Shown one piece after another: positions 7,498 through 15,476 of a DNA stretch of 64,000 bases (position 1 is its first letter; each line of letters begins with the position of its first letter). The DNA comes from Fluviibacter sp048859965 (GTDB lineage: Bacteria; Pseudomonadota; Gammaproteobacteria; Burkholderiales; Rhodocyclaceae), in NCBI GenBank assembly GCA_048859965.1, contig JBLIZO010000037.1:1-64000 (forward strand), given 5' to 3'. The notes beneath the pieces were generated by a model. It searched no databases and was not told where the DNA came from. It saw nothing but the letters and a program-made list of their open reading frames with translations. The position numbers and the translations under genes are program-made.

Positions 7498-10227
7498 ATG
7501 AAACCCGTATCCGATACGCAAAAAGAAACCTGGCATGCTTTGGAAGCCGCCATTGCACTTGATCGGCTATCGAGCAATGCCGAACGGGGCCTGACTTCGG
7601 ATGAAGCCATGCGCCGCCTGGACCAACACGGGCCCAACCGTCTTCCGGAAGGCGCCAAGCGCGGCCCCTGGATGCGATTTCTCCAGCAATTCGACAACGT
7701 CCTCGTCTACGTGCTGCTCGCAGCGGGTTTCGTCAAGCTCATGCTGGGCTTGTGGCTCGACGCGTCGGTGATTATGGGTGTCGTACTCATCAATGCCGTG
7801 CTCGGTTTTCTGCAAGAGGGCAAGGCTGAAAAAGCGCTGGACTCCATTCGCAACATGCTGTCTGCCGATGCCCGCGTGTTGCGCGATGGCGAAGTACGTA
7901 TCATGGCGGCCGAGGACCTGATCCCCGGCGATATTATTCTGCTGGAATCCGGTGATCGCATCCCCGCCGATGGCCGGCTCATCGATGTCAAAAATCTGCG
8001 CACGGATGAAGCAGCATTAACCGGGGAGTCCGTGCCTGCCGAAAAATCGGTCATGTCCGTTCCCGAAAATTCAACGGTGGGCGATCGCGAGAACATGGTC
8101 TTCTCGGGCACGCTGGTCGTTTCCGGGCGCGCAACTGCCGTTGTGGTCGAAACCGGCGTACATACCGAACTCGGCCGCATCAATCAGATGCTCGCGGTCG
8201 TCGATGCACTTGAAACACCACTTTTGCGTCAGATAAAAACCTTCGGCAACACCATCGCCAAGGTGGTCGGCATTCTCTCCGTAGCCGTCTTCGCCTACGG
8301 CCGATGGGTACGCGATCTGCCTTTCGTCGAAGCCTTTCAAGCAGTCGTCGGCATTGCGGTCTCCGTCATTCCAGAAGGTCTGCCGGCACTCATCACGATT
8401 ACACTCGCCATCGGCGTGCAACGTATGACGCAGCGTCATGCGATCATCCGCCGACTGCCTGCTGTTGAAACCCTCGGCTCGGTATCCCGCATCTGTTCGG
8501 ACAAAACGGGCACCTTGACCTTAATGGAAATGATGGTTGCATCGGCCGTCACCGCAGATTCACACTACCGTGTCACCGGCGACGGCTATGCCAGCGAAGG
8601 CGAAATTCTGCGAGATGACCAACCGGCCGTCGCATGCGCGGCGCTTAAATCGATGGGAATCGTTTCGGCACTCTGTAACGATGCCGAATTACGGATGATC
8701 GAGAACGCCTGGAAGGTTGAGGGTGATCCGACGGAGGCGGCCCTTTATCCCTTTGCGGCCAAAATGGGGCTGGATCGTAACACCAAACGCGAGGCTTATC
8801 GGCGCGTCGATGCGATTCCGTTCGAGTCCGAACACAAGTTCATGGCAACGCTGAACGAAGGCCCGGATGGCGATCGCCTGCTGCTGGTCAAAGGTGCGCC
8901 CGAGGTCATTCTGGCCAACTGTGACCGCCAGGAAACCGAGAATGGTCCTCAAGCGCTGAACCGTGACTACTGGAACGACGCCTCTGATCGCCTGGCCGCG
9001 CAAGGCGAACGCGTGCTCGCACTCGCCTGGCAACAGAATCCAAGCATCGAGACCACAAGCCTGAGTCCCGCCGACCTACCGAACAATCTGGTGTTGCTCG
9101 GCCTGGTCGGCCTCATGGATCCGCCGCGCAAAGAGGCCATTGAGGCCGTCGCCGAGTGCCACCGCGGCGGCATTCGTGTCACCATGATTACGGGCGACCA
9201 CAAGATCACTGCCGCCGCTATCGCCAAAATGCTGGGCATTGGCGACGGTCAGACTGCCGTCGCCGGTGCTGAAATCGAGGACATGAACGATGGCATGCTG
9301 CAGGAAACGGTACGCAACATCGACGTCTTTGCGCGCGCCAGCCCGGAGCACAAATTGCGCCTCGTCAAAGCCATTCAGGCCAATGGCGAGGTCGTCGCCA
9401 TGACGGGCGATGGCGTCAACGACGCCCCAGCGCTCAAGCGTGCGGACATTGGCGTCGCCATGGGCATCAAGGGCACGGAAGTCACCAAGGAAGCCGCAGC
9501 GATGGTGCTCGCCGACGACAACTTCGCCTCGATCACCGCCGCCGTGCGTGAGGGGCGCACCGTCTATAACAACATCGAAAAGGCATTGCTGTTTATGCTG
9601 CCAACCAACGTGGCGCAGGGCATGGTGATCCTCTTCGCCATTGTCTTCGGCTTTATTCTGCCCGTGACGGCGCCGCAAATTCTGTGGGTGAACATGGTGA
9701 CCTCGGTCGCCCTGGGCCTTGCCATCTCTTTCGAGCCGCACGAGCTCGACGTAATGCTGCGCCAGCCCCGCGCCGTCTCGCGGCCGATCCTTGACGCCTT
9801 CGCCGTATGGCGCGTCGCCTTCGTTGGCATGGCGCTGGTCGCGATCACGCTGATTGCATTCTTCTGGATGAAGTCCCTGCAGGCCTCCGACGAACTGGCG
9901 CGCACCGTCGCCGTCAACACACTCGTTATCGGCCAGATCTTCTATCTTCTCAACAGCCGCTTCAAAACCGATTCATCGCTCTCGATGACGGCACATCTCG
10001 GCAATCGCTATGTCCCTATGGGCATTGGCGCCGTAGCCGTGCTGCAGCTGTTGTTTACCTATGCACCACCCCTGCAAAATCTGTTTGGCACAGCCGCCGT
10101 ACCGCTGGATCTCTGGCCCTGGTTATGGCTTGGCGGCCTGGCGCTCTTCTTCATCGTCGAGACCGAGAAGTTCGTCATTCGCAAATTTCTGTCAAAACCA
10201 ACACCCCCACCGAACCGGTATGCTTAG
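7498..10227 (+). CDS. P2-type cation-transporting P-type ATPase (CtpF / calcium-ATPase-like)
   Basis: A 909-residue P-type ATPase. In order: cation ATPase N-terminal domain (residues ~5-75), actuator domain with TGES (LTGESVPAEK), TM4 with PEGLP, phosphorylation motif DKTGTLT with Asp335, nucleotide-binding KGAPE, hinge TGDGVND (636-642) and a C-terminal membrane domain. TM6 reads NMVTSVALGLAISFEP, as in bacterial CtpF-like pumps, so the SERCA calcium ligand Asp after NLVT is Ser here and the ion is uncertain (Ca, Na or other). After DKTGTLT the sequence is LMEM rather than the usual xNxM. GGAGG precedes the ATG at 7498; the longer open frame upstream overlaps the divergent gene. Confidence 0.92.
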   Translation: MKPVSDTQKETWHALEAAIALDRLSSNAERGLTSDEAMRRLDQHGPNRLPEGAKRGPWMRFLQQFDNVLVYVLLAAGFVKLMLGLWLDASVIMGVVLINAVLGFLQEGKAEKALDSIRNMLSADARVLRDGEVRIMAAEDLIPGDIILLESGDRIPADGRLIDVKNLRTDEAALTGESVPAEKSVMSVPENSTVGDRENMVFSGTLVVSGRATAVVVETGVHTELGRINQMLAVVDALETPLLRQIKTFGNTIAKVVGILSVAVFAYGRWVRDLPFVEAFQAVVGIAVSVIPEGLPALITITLAIGVQRMTQRHAIIRRLPAVETLGSVSRICSDKTGTLTLMEMMVASAVTADSHYRVTGDGYASEGEILRDDQPAVACAALKSMGIVSALCNDAELRMIENAWKVEGDPTEAALYPFAAKMGLDRNTKREAYRRVDAIPFESEHKFMATLNEGPDGDRLLLVKGAPEVILANCDRQETENGPQALNRDYWNDASDRLAAQGERVLALAWQQNPSIETTSLSPADLPNNLVLLGLVGLMDPPRKEAIEAVAECHRGGIRVTMITGDHKITAAAIAKMLGIGDGQTAVAGAEIEDMNDGMLQETVRNIDVFARASPEHKLRLVKAIQANGEVVAMTGDGVNDAPALKRADIGVAMGIKGTEVTKEAAAMVLADDNFASITAAVREGRTVYNNIEKALLFMLPTNVAQGMVILFAIVFGFILPVTAPQILWVNMVTSVALGLAISFEPHELDVMLRQPRAVSRPILDAFAVWRVAFVGMALVAITLIAFFWMKSLQASDELARTVAVNTLVIGQIFYLLNSRFKTDSSLSMTAHLGNRYVPMGIGAVAVLQLLFTYAPPLQNLFGTAAVPLDLWPWLWLGGLALFFIVETEKFVIRKFLSKPTPPPNRYA

Positions 10228-10260
10228 GTCCGACCTGAGCCAGGTTACAAAGACCAAGGA

Positions 10261-10320
10261 TTAAAACCTGCCCCTGCGGGAGCGGCAAATCCATTGGCGA
10301 CTCTGCGGATTCAGTTTTAA
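10261..10320. repeat. Structured REP-like element between the P-type ATPase and the DUF6629-like gene
   Basis: The ends pair: TTAAAACCTG (10261-10270) with CAGTTTTAA (10312-10320), one base bulged. Inside are a GC-rich part, CCCCTGCGGGAGCGGC (10271-10286), which can fold, and AATCC...GGATT (10288-10292 with 10307-10311). The core resembles the GCTCCC-type heads of REP elements in other Proteobacteria, but I see only one copy in this window. It could be a 3' structure of the ATPase mRNA or a leader structure of the next gene, which starts at 10333. Confidence 0.4.
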
Positions 10321-10332
10321 AGGTCAAAACCC

Positions 10333-10977
10333 ATGTGCTTCTCGGCTCAAGCAAGTTTCATAACCGGGGTTGGGCTGCTTGGATTGGGCGCGCTGACGAT
10401 CAAACGCGTTCGCACCCGGCGAGAGTTGCCTTATGCGTTGATCCCGCTGCTGTTTGGTATCCAGCAACTCCTGGAGGGCATGCTGTGGCTGACTTTTACG
10501 AAGTCGGCACCGGCACTAAACACGTGGCTGACCTATCTTTATTTACTCTTTGCCAATGTACTGTGGCCCATTTATGTGCCGCTCGCCGTGTTGGCGCTTG
10601 AGACTGTTAAGCGGCGGCGACGCATTATCGCTGGTTTTGCAGCCGTTGGCGCTATCGTGAGCGCCTACCTGCTGGCTATCCTTCTTTTGCAACCTATCAC
10701 TGCCAGCGTCGCTGACCAGCACATCCTTTATGACTTCGCCAACCCCTACGAGCAAACGACCATCACGCTCTATATCATCGTCACCTGTGTGAGCTTGCTG
10801 TTATCAAGTCACCCCCGTGTGATGGTCTTTGGCATGGCTGTCTTCATCTCGGAAGTCGTCGCTTATACGCTCTATACGACCTGGCTTATCTCCGTCTGGT
10901 GCTTTTTCGCGGCAGTCCTCAGCATCATCGTGTTCTGGCACTTTCAGGGTCGGCGGCCGATCTCGTTCACGACATAG
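10333..10977 (+). CDS. DUF6629-like integral membrane protein of unknown function
   Basis: A 214-residue protein with about six or seven hydrophobic segments. It begins MCFSAQASFITGVGLLGLGA, the typical MCFSAxASF opening of this family, followed by ELPYALIPLLFGIQQLLEGMLW. No enzymatic motif is visible. It follows the P-type ATPase on the same strand by 105 bases containing a structured element, so co-transcription is possible but not shown. The gene converges on the periplasmic repeat protein at 11045, with a strong hairpin between them. Function unknown. Confidence 0.8.
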   Translation: MCFSAQASFITGVGLLGLGALTIKRVRTRRELPYALIPLLFGIQQLLEGMLWLTFTKSAPALNTWLTYLYLLFANVLWPIYVPLAVLALETVKRRRRIIAGFAAVGAIVSAYLLAILLLQPITASVADQHILYDFANPYEQTTITLYIIVTCVSLLLSSHPRVMVFGMAVFISEVVAYTLYTTWLISVWCFFAAVLSIIVFWHFQGRRPISFTT

Positions 10978-10993
10978 TTATATCCGCATGCAA

Positions 10994-11027
10994 ACGGGCA
11001 ACGGCACCCGAAGGTGCCGTTGCCCGT
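10994..11027. terminator. Perfect 15-bp hairpin between two convergent genes
   Basis: ACGGGCAACGGCACC (10994-11008) is repeated exactly inverted at 11013-11027 around a CGAA tetraloop. It lies between stops at 10977 (+) and 11045 (-). There is no long T-run on either side, so it may work as a bidirectional transcription barrier or as an mRNA 3'-end stabiliser. Confidence 0.7.
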
Positions 11028-11044
11028 GTGAAAGCTAACGCCGA

Positions 11045-11644
11045 TTACTTCTTGGCCGGTTTCACGAAGCCAATGGCGATGTCCTGCACATACTCAACCA
11101 GCACTTCGTCGCCAGCCTTGAACTTTTCCAGGCCAAGAACGGCTTTATCGACCTTGACCTTCAGGGTCTTGCCGTCCGGCGTGGTCAGCACGGCGGTGCG
11201 GGTCTTGGCATCAACGCTCTGAATCTTGGCCGTCGCGTAGACGGTGTCGAGTTCTTCAGCAAACGGCTTCTTGTTGGCCTGATCCTGCACCTTCACAGCG
11301 CGAGTTGCCGAGACACCCGGTTGAGTACCCTTCGGGGCGGCAACCAGACCAACAGCGACGGCTTGTGCGTATTCAACGACGAAGATGTCGCCCTTCTTGA
11401 TGTTGGCAAAATCAGGCACGTTCTTACCGACCTTCATCGTGGCCAGTTGGCCCTGATCGTTTTTCAGAACGACAGTGCGGGCCTTGGCATCGACCGAATC
11501 AACGGTGGCAGTCAATACGACGACTTCCGCAGCAACCGGTACCGGCTGGGCGGCGGCCTGCTTGGCGGCAGGTGCCGCGGTTTGAGCGTGAGCGGTAATA
11601 CCGGCGGTAGCCAGCAGTGCGGCGAGCAACAGCGATTTTTTCAT
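11045..11644 (-). CDS. Periplasmic protein with two tandem homologous domains, unknown function
   Basis: A 199-residue precursor. Residues 1-20 form a signal peptide (MKKSLLLAALLATAGITAHA). After an Ala/Pro linker there are two related units of about 60 residues: SVDAKARTVVLKNDQGQ...VPDFANIKKGDIFVVEYAQAVAVGLV and SVDAKTRTAVLTTPDGK...LGLEKFKAGDEVLVEYVQDIAIGFV. Each looks like a small beta-barrel of the kind found in DUF5666-like or OB-like proteins, and each ends in EY-(A/V)-Q-x-(V/I)-A-(V/I)-G. The start at 11644 is set by AGGAG and by the signal peptide; the longer open frame upstream is in the region before mpl's end. Function not known. Confidence 0.82.
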   Translation of the reverse strand: MKKSLLLAALLATAGITAHAQTAAPAAKQAAAQPVPVAAEVVVLTATVDSVDAKARTVVLKNDQGQLATMKVGKNVPDFANIKKGDIFVVEYAQAVAVGLVAAPKGTQPGVSATRAVKVQDQANKKPFAEELDTVYATAKIQSVDAKTRTAVLTTPDGKTLKVKVDKAVLGLEKFKAGDEVLVEYVQDIAIGFVKPAKK

Positions 11645-11684
11645 GCAGAGTCTCCTGATTGGGGGAAGTTCATTGGTTAATGGC

Positions 11685-13055
11685 TTAACCATTTGGCGAT
11701 GATAGCAGGGCTTCGAGTAACTTGTTGTGAATCCCTTGGAATCCACCATTACTCATGACAAGAATATGATCACCAGCCTCTGCTTTCCCTACAATTCCTT
11801 TCACCATGGCGTCGAAATCGGTGTGTACTTCCGCCCGCGCCCCCATAGGGCCTAACGCCTCGGTAGCGTCCCACCCCAGGTTGGCGCCATAGCAAAAGAC
11901 ATGATCGCAATCGGCCAGGCTGCCCGGTAGCAGATCTTTCATCACACCCAGTTTCATCGTGTTGGAGCGGGGTTCGATGACGGCGAGGATGCGGGCATCG
12001 CCCACCTTGCGGCGCAAGCCGGCCACAGTGGTGGCGATGGCGGTCGGGTGGTGCGCGAAGTCGTCATAAACCGTCACACCATGTTCGATGCCACGCACTT
12101 CCATACGACGCTTCACATTCTCGAAGCGCGATAGCGCATCCAGGCCCTTATCCAGCGGTACGCCGGCATGGCGGGCGGCCAGCAGCGCGGCCAGCGCGTT
12201 CAGACGGTTGTGTTCGCCGGTGAGCGCCCAGGTGACTTCACCGACCACGGCATCGCCTTCACGTACCGTCATGCGGCCGGTGGCGTCGTCGCCATCCACC
12301 GTAAAGCCACTGCCTGCACCAAAGCCGACGACCGGCGTCCAGCAACCGCGTTCAAGTACGCGGTTGAGTGCGGACTCCTCGGCGTTGGCAACGATGAGGC
12401 CGTTGCCGGGCATGGTCCGTACGAGGTGATGAAACTGCGTTTCGATGGCGGCGAGATCAGCAAAGATGTCGGCGTGATCGAATTCGAGGTTGTTCAGAAT
12501 GACCGTGCGCGGGCGGTAATGCACAAACTTGGAACGCTTGTCACAAAAGGCGGTGTCATATTCATCGGCTTCAATGACAAAGAACGGCGAGTCCTTGAGG
12601 GCGCCATGCAGGCGTGCGGAAACGCCGAAGTTGCGCGGCACGCCGCCAATGAGAAAGCCGGGTGCCAAACCGGCGTCTTCCAGAATCCAGGCAAGCAGCG
12701 AAGCGGTCGTGGTTTTGCCGTGCGTACCGGCAACGCCAAGTACCCAGCGCCCTTGCAGAATATGTTCGGCCAGCCACTGCGGGCCGGAGAGATAGGGCAG
12801 ACCGGCATCCAGTATCGCTTCAAGCAACGGGTTACCGCGTGAAATGGCGTTGCCGATGACGTAGACGTCGGCGTTCAACGCAAGCTGGGCGGGATCATAA
12901 CCTTCAATAAGTTCAATGCCGGCACCGCGCAACTGGTCGCTCATCGGCGGGTAAACGCCGGCGTCGCAGCCCGTGACTTTATGGCCCGCAGCGCACGCCA
13001 GTTGCGCCAGCCCCCCCATGAAGGTGCCACAGACACCCAGTATGTGCAGATGCAT
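11685..13055 (-). CDS. mpl: UDP-N-acetylmuramate:L-alanyl-gamma-D-glutamyl-meso-diaminopimelate ligase
   Basis: A 456-residue cytoplasmic enzyme of peptidoglycan recycling: it attaches the recycled tripeptide to UDP-MurNAc. The start MHLHILGVCGTFMGGLAQLA is the family's usual N-terminus. The ATP loop is GVAGTHGKTTTASLLAW, followed by VIEADEYDTAFCDKRSKF and the Mpl-typical YDDFAHHPTAI. The length matches E. coli Mpl (457). The start at 13055 is preferred over the open frame that extends to 13310, because that extension is low-complexity and overlaps the divergent gene at 13142. It lies 40 bases upstream of the repeat-protein gene on the same strand. Confidence 0.95.
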   Translation of the reverse strand: MHLHILGVCGTFMGGLAQLACAAGHKVTGCDAGVYPPMSDQLRGAGIELIEGYDPAQLALNADVYVIGNAISRGNPLLEAILDAGLPYLSGPQWLAEHILQGRWVLGVAGTHGKTTTASLLAWILEDAGLAPGFLIGGVPRNFGVSARLHGALKDSPFFVIEADEYDTAFCDKRSKFVHYRPRTVILNNLEFDHADIFADLAAIETQFHHLVRTMPGNGLIVANAEESALNRVLERGCWTPVVGFGAGSGFTVDGDDATGRMTVREGDAVVGEVTWALTGEHNRLNALAALLAARHAGVPLDKGLDALSRFENVKRRMEVRGIEHGVTVYDDFAHHPTAIATTVAGLRRKVGDARILAVIEPRSNTMKLGVMKDLLPGSLADCDHVFCYGANLGWDATEALGPMGARAEVHTDFDAMVKGIVGKAEAGDHILVMSNGGFQGIHNKLLEALLSSPNG

Positions 13056-13141
13056 CGTTTTTCCGTTTGTCGTCACACCGGCGCAATCTGCATCCGGTAG
13101 GTTTAGAATGGAAAGCATTGTACCTGCCCCGGAGACCCGAG

Positions 13142-13750
13142 ATGCGCCACAAACGACGCCCCACCGGCATGCAGAACAACGGTACCGCCCACATTGCCGC
13201 GGTGGCCGCCCGCCTGATGGCCGAAGACGGCCTGGAGGATGTGGAACTGGCCAAGCGCAAGGCGGCGCATCAACTGAATCTACCGGAATGGATCGGCCTG
13301 CCGACGACACAGGCCGTCTACGATGCGCTACGCACCCATCAGTCGATCTTTCACGATGTCGAACAGCGCGAACGCATCATCGCGATGCGCGAGGAAGCAC
13401 TCTACTGGATGGAGGTACTGGCCGACTTTCACCCCTACCTGACGGGGTCGGTGCTGGAAGGTACCGCCGGTCGCTACGCCATGATCGACATTCTGCTGTA
13501 CCCGGACAGCGACAAGGACGTGGAAATTTTTCTGCTCAATCGCGGCATTGATTACGAACATATCCCGCCACGCAACGAGCGCACCAGCGCCGTGCTGCAG
13601 GTTGCGCGGGCACCGCTGATTACCAATCTGGTGATTTACCCAAGTCATGACGAGCGCGTGGTGTTCAAAAAACATGACGGCTCAACGCGAGAACGTGCCC
13701 GCGCCGACCTGGTACGCGCCCGCATGGCGGCCGAGGCCGTGATGCTCTGA
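13142..13750 (+). CDS. Conserved nucleotidyltransferase-like protein, orphan function
   Basis: A 202-residue protein divergent from mpl. The N-terminal part (residues ~15-75) is a helical unit, LAKRKAAHQLNL..., and the middle contains LTGSVLEGTAGRYAMIDIL followed by YPDSDKDVEIFLL, which resembles the G-S...D-x-D/E catalytic pattern of nucleotidyltransferases. The C-terminus reads DGSTRERARADLVRARM. Proteins of this kind occur widely in beta- and gammaproteobacteria without an assigned substrate. GGAGA lies eight bases before the ATG at 13142. The enzymatic role is inferred from the motif only. Confidence 0.75.
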   Translation: MRHKRRPTGMQNNGTAHIAAVAARLMAEDGLEDVELAKRKAAHQLNLPEWIGLPTTQAVYDALRTHQSIFHDVEQRERIIAMREEALYWMEVLADFHPYLTGSVLEGTAGRYAMIDILLYPDSDKDVEIFLLNRGIDYEHIPPRNERTSAVLQVARAPLITNLVIYPSHDERVVFKKHDGSTRERARADLVRARMAAEAVML

Positions 13751-13839
13751 ACTTTCTGGCATTTACCGGCAACAGGTAGCCAACCGGCCGATATCGTGGC
13801 ATGATCTGGCGATCATCGTACCCCACGAAAGTTTCGAAT

Positions 13840-14388
13840 ATGGCTTCATGGACTCTGGCGGGAACCTCCGCTTGGCGCACCTGGGTAACACGCCTGGCAT
13901 TGGCAGGCATCGTGGCGCTCATCGGCGCCTGCTCCAAGTTTGATAGCGCCCACAATGGCCCACAGATGAGTGCCAGGTTTTTTGAGGCCCAGTTTAAAGA
14001 CGTTAACGGCAAAATCGTCGATTTATCGGCGCTACGCGGCAAAACAGTCGTGGTGAATTTCTGGTCGACCTGGTGCCCGCCCTGCATTGAAGAAATGCCG
14101 ATGTTCAACGAAATTCACGGTCAATGGCAAGGCAAAAACGTAGCTTTTGTCGGCATCGCCGCCGATCAGGCAGATAACGTTAAAGCATTCCTCAAGAAAA
14201 CACCGGTTGACTACACCATCGTTGTGGGCGGACAGCAGAGCATTGATCTGTCGCGCACACTGGGCAACCGCTACGATGCCGTGCCCTTTACGCTGATGAT
14301 CAGCCCCCAGGGCAACATCACCAGTCGCCACTTTGGCATCTATACCCGCAAGGATCTGGAAGCCGATCTGGCCAAGGCCACCAAGTAA
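13840..14388 (+). CDS. TlpA/ResA-type thioredoxin-fold lipoprotein
   Basis: A 182-residue protein. Residues 14-31 form a hydrophobic export signal ending in the lipobox-like LIGAC (Cys31), so it is probably lipid-anchored facing the periplasm. The redoxin domain carries NFWSTWCPPCIEEMP with the WCPPC active site (Cys79, Cys82) and ends with the cis-Pro segment AVPFTLMI. TlpA/ResA proteins reduce periplasmic cysteines, for example in cytochrome c maturation. The start at 13840 has a weak ribosome site; the earlier ATG at 13801 would give a less typical signal. It lies upstream of aroQ, a common order in Betaproteobacteria. Confidence 0.88.
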   Translation: MASWTLAGTSAWRTWVTRLALAGIVALIGACSKFDSAHNGPQMSARFFEAQFKDVNGKIVDLSALRGKTVVVNFWSTWCPPCIEEMPMFNEIHGQWQGKNVAFVGIAADQADNVKAFLKKTPVDYTIVVGGQQSIDLSRTLGNRYDAVPFTLMISPQGNITSRHFGIYTRKDLEADLAKATK

Positions 14389-14396
14389 CGCGCAGC

Positions 14397-14425
14397 GAAG
14401 TTGTGGCGATATAGCCGCGAACTTC
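14397..14425. other. Hairpin between tlpA-like gene and aroQ
   Basis: GAAGTT (14397-14402) pairs with AACTTC (14420-14425), with an inner GGC/GCC pair. There is no T-run after it, so its role (weak terminator, processing site or chance) is open. Confidence 0.35.
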
Positions 14426-14461
14426 CTGGAAATTTGCTGCTAATTGGGAGATAATGCGCTC

Positions 14462-14956
14462 ATGAACAACCCGACCCAACCCTGCGCCGACGACCTGCCC
14501 GGCAAAGTGCTGGTGCTGCATGGCCCCAACCTGAATCTGCTCGGCCAGCGCGAGCCGCATGTTTATGGCTTCACGACACTGGCGGATATCGACCGTGCCC
14601 TGACGGAACATGCCGAACGTGCCGGTATCGTGCTGGAAACCTTTCAGAGCAACCACGAAGGTGCGCTGATCGAGCGACTTCATGCTGCACGTAACGAAAA
14701 TTTTGATTTTCTGGTGATCAACCCGGGGGGCTTGACGCATACCAGCGTTGCGCTGCGCGACGCCGTCCTGGCATCGGATCTGTCGTTCATCGAGGTGCAC
14801 CTCTCCAACGTGCACGCCCGCGAGCCGTTCCGCCACCATTCGTATTTCTCCGACAAGGCCGTTGGCACCATCACCGGTTTAGGCGCCCAAGGTTACCTGC
14901 TGGCGCTGAATTACATCATCGCCGCGCTGTCGGACAACCTGGATCTGGGCGCGTAG
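14462..14956 (+). CDS. aroQ: Type II 3-dehydroquinate dehydratase
   Basis: A 164-residue shikimate-pathway enzyme that converts 3-dehydroquinate to 3-dehydroshikimate. The signature GPNLNLLGQREPHVYG (residues ~21-36) includes the catalytic Tyr35 and the flexible-loop Arg. NPGGLTHTSVALRDA and EVHLSNVHAREPFRHHS supply the Asn and His of the active site. The ATG at 14462 has GGGAG upstream; the first ~14 residues are extra compared with many family members. It precedes accB by 59 bases, the usual order in Betaproteobacteria. Confidence 0.96.
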   Translation: MNNPTQPCADDLPGKVLVLHGPNLNLLGQREPHVYGFTTLADIDRALTEHAERAGIVLETFQSNHEGALIERLHAARNENFDFLVINPGGLTHTSVALRDAVLASDLSFIEVHLSNVHAREPFRHHSYFSDKAVGTITGLGAQGYLLALNYIIAALSDNLDLGA

Positions 14957-15015
14957 CCTGAATCCAGCAGCCATTCTTTTACTTTCAATCTGAAGACTTC
15001 TCTCGGGAGACCCAC

Positions 15016-15471
15016 ATGGATCTGCGCAAACTGAAAAAACTGATCGACCTGGTTCAGGAATCCGGCATTTCGGAACTGGAGGTCACCGAAGGCGAAGAGA
15101 AGGTTCGTATTGCCAAGCAAACGACCGCCGCACCGGTGGCGCATCAGGTGTACGCAGCCGCGCCGGTGGCTCACGCCGCTGCCCCCACTGCAGCGCCGGC
15201 CGCTGCTGCTGCGGCATCGGAACCGGCCCTGCCGGAAGGCCATGTGGTCAAGAGCCCGATGGTCGGCACCTTCTACCGTGCTTCGTCACCGGACGCCAAG
15301 CCCTTCGTGGAAGTTGGCGACAGCGTCAAACAAGGTCAGACACTGTGCATCATTGAGGCCATGAAGCTGCTGAACGAAATCGAATCCGACGCCTCGGGTG
15401 TCATCAAAGCCATTCTGGTTGAAAACGGCCAACCGGTCGAGTTTGGCGAACCCCTCTTTGTGATCGGCTGA
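15016..15471 (+). CDS. accB: Acetyl-CoA carboxylase biotin carboxyl carrier protein
   Basis: A 151-residue BCCP. An N-terminal AccC-interacting helix (MDLRKLKKLIDLVQESGI) is followed by a flexible Ala/Pro linker (about residues 38-70) and the biotinyl domain from about 75. The biotinylation motif is EAMKLLNE with Lys117; the usual Met after Leu is Leu here, a mild variation. It carries CO2 on biotin between biotin carboxylase and carboxyltransferase in fatty acid synthesis. GGGAGA precedes the ATG. accC follows after five bases. Confidence 0.97.
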   Translation: MDLRKLKKLIDLVQESGISELEVTEGEEKVRIAKQTTAAPVAHQVYAAAPVAHAAAPTAAPAAAAAASEPALPEGHVVKSPMVGTFYRASSPDAKPFVEVGDSVKQGQTLCIIEAMKLLNEIESDASGVIKAILVENGQPVEFGEPLFVIG

Positions 15472-15476
15472 TCGCC

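Noticed and set aside
13056..13310. N-terminal extension of mpl to 13310
   Set aside because: The extension is Arg/Pro/Cys-rich without similarity to Mpl and overlaps the divergent gene's start; the ATG at 13055 gives the normal length.
13801..13816. ATGATC/GATCAT palindrome upstream of the TlpA-type gene
   Set aside because: Only six-base arms inside a possible coding start region; too short to separate from chance.
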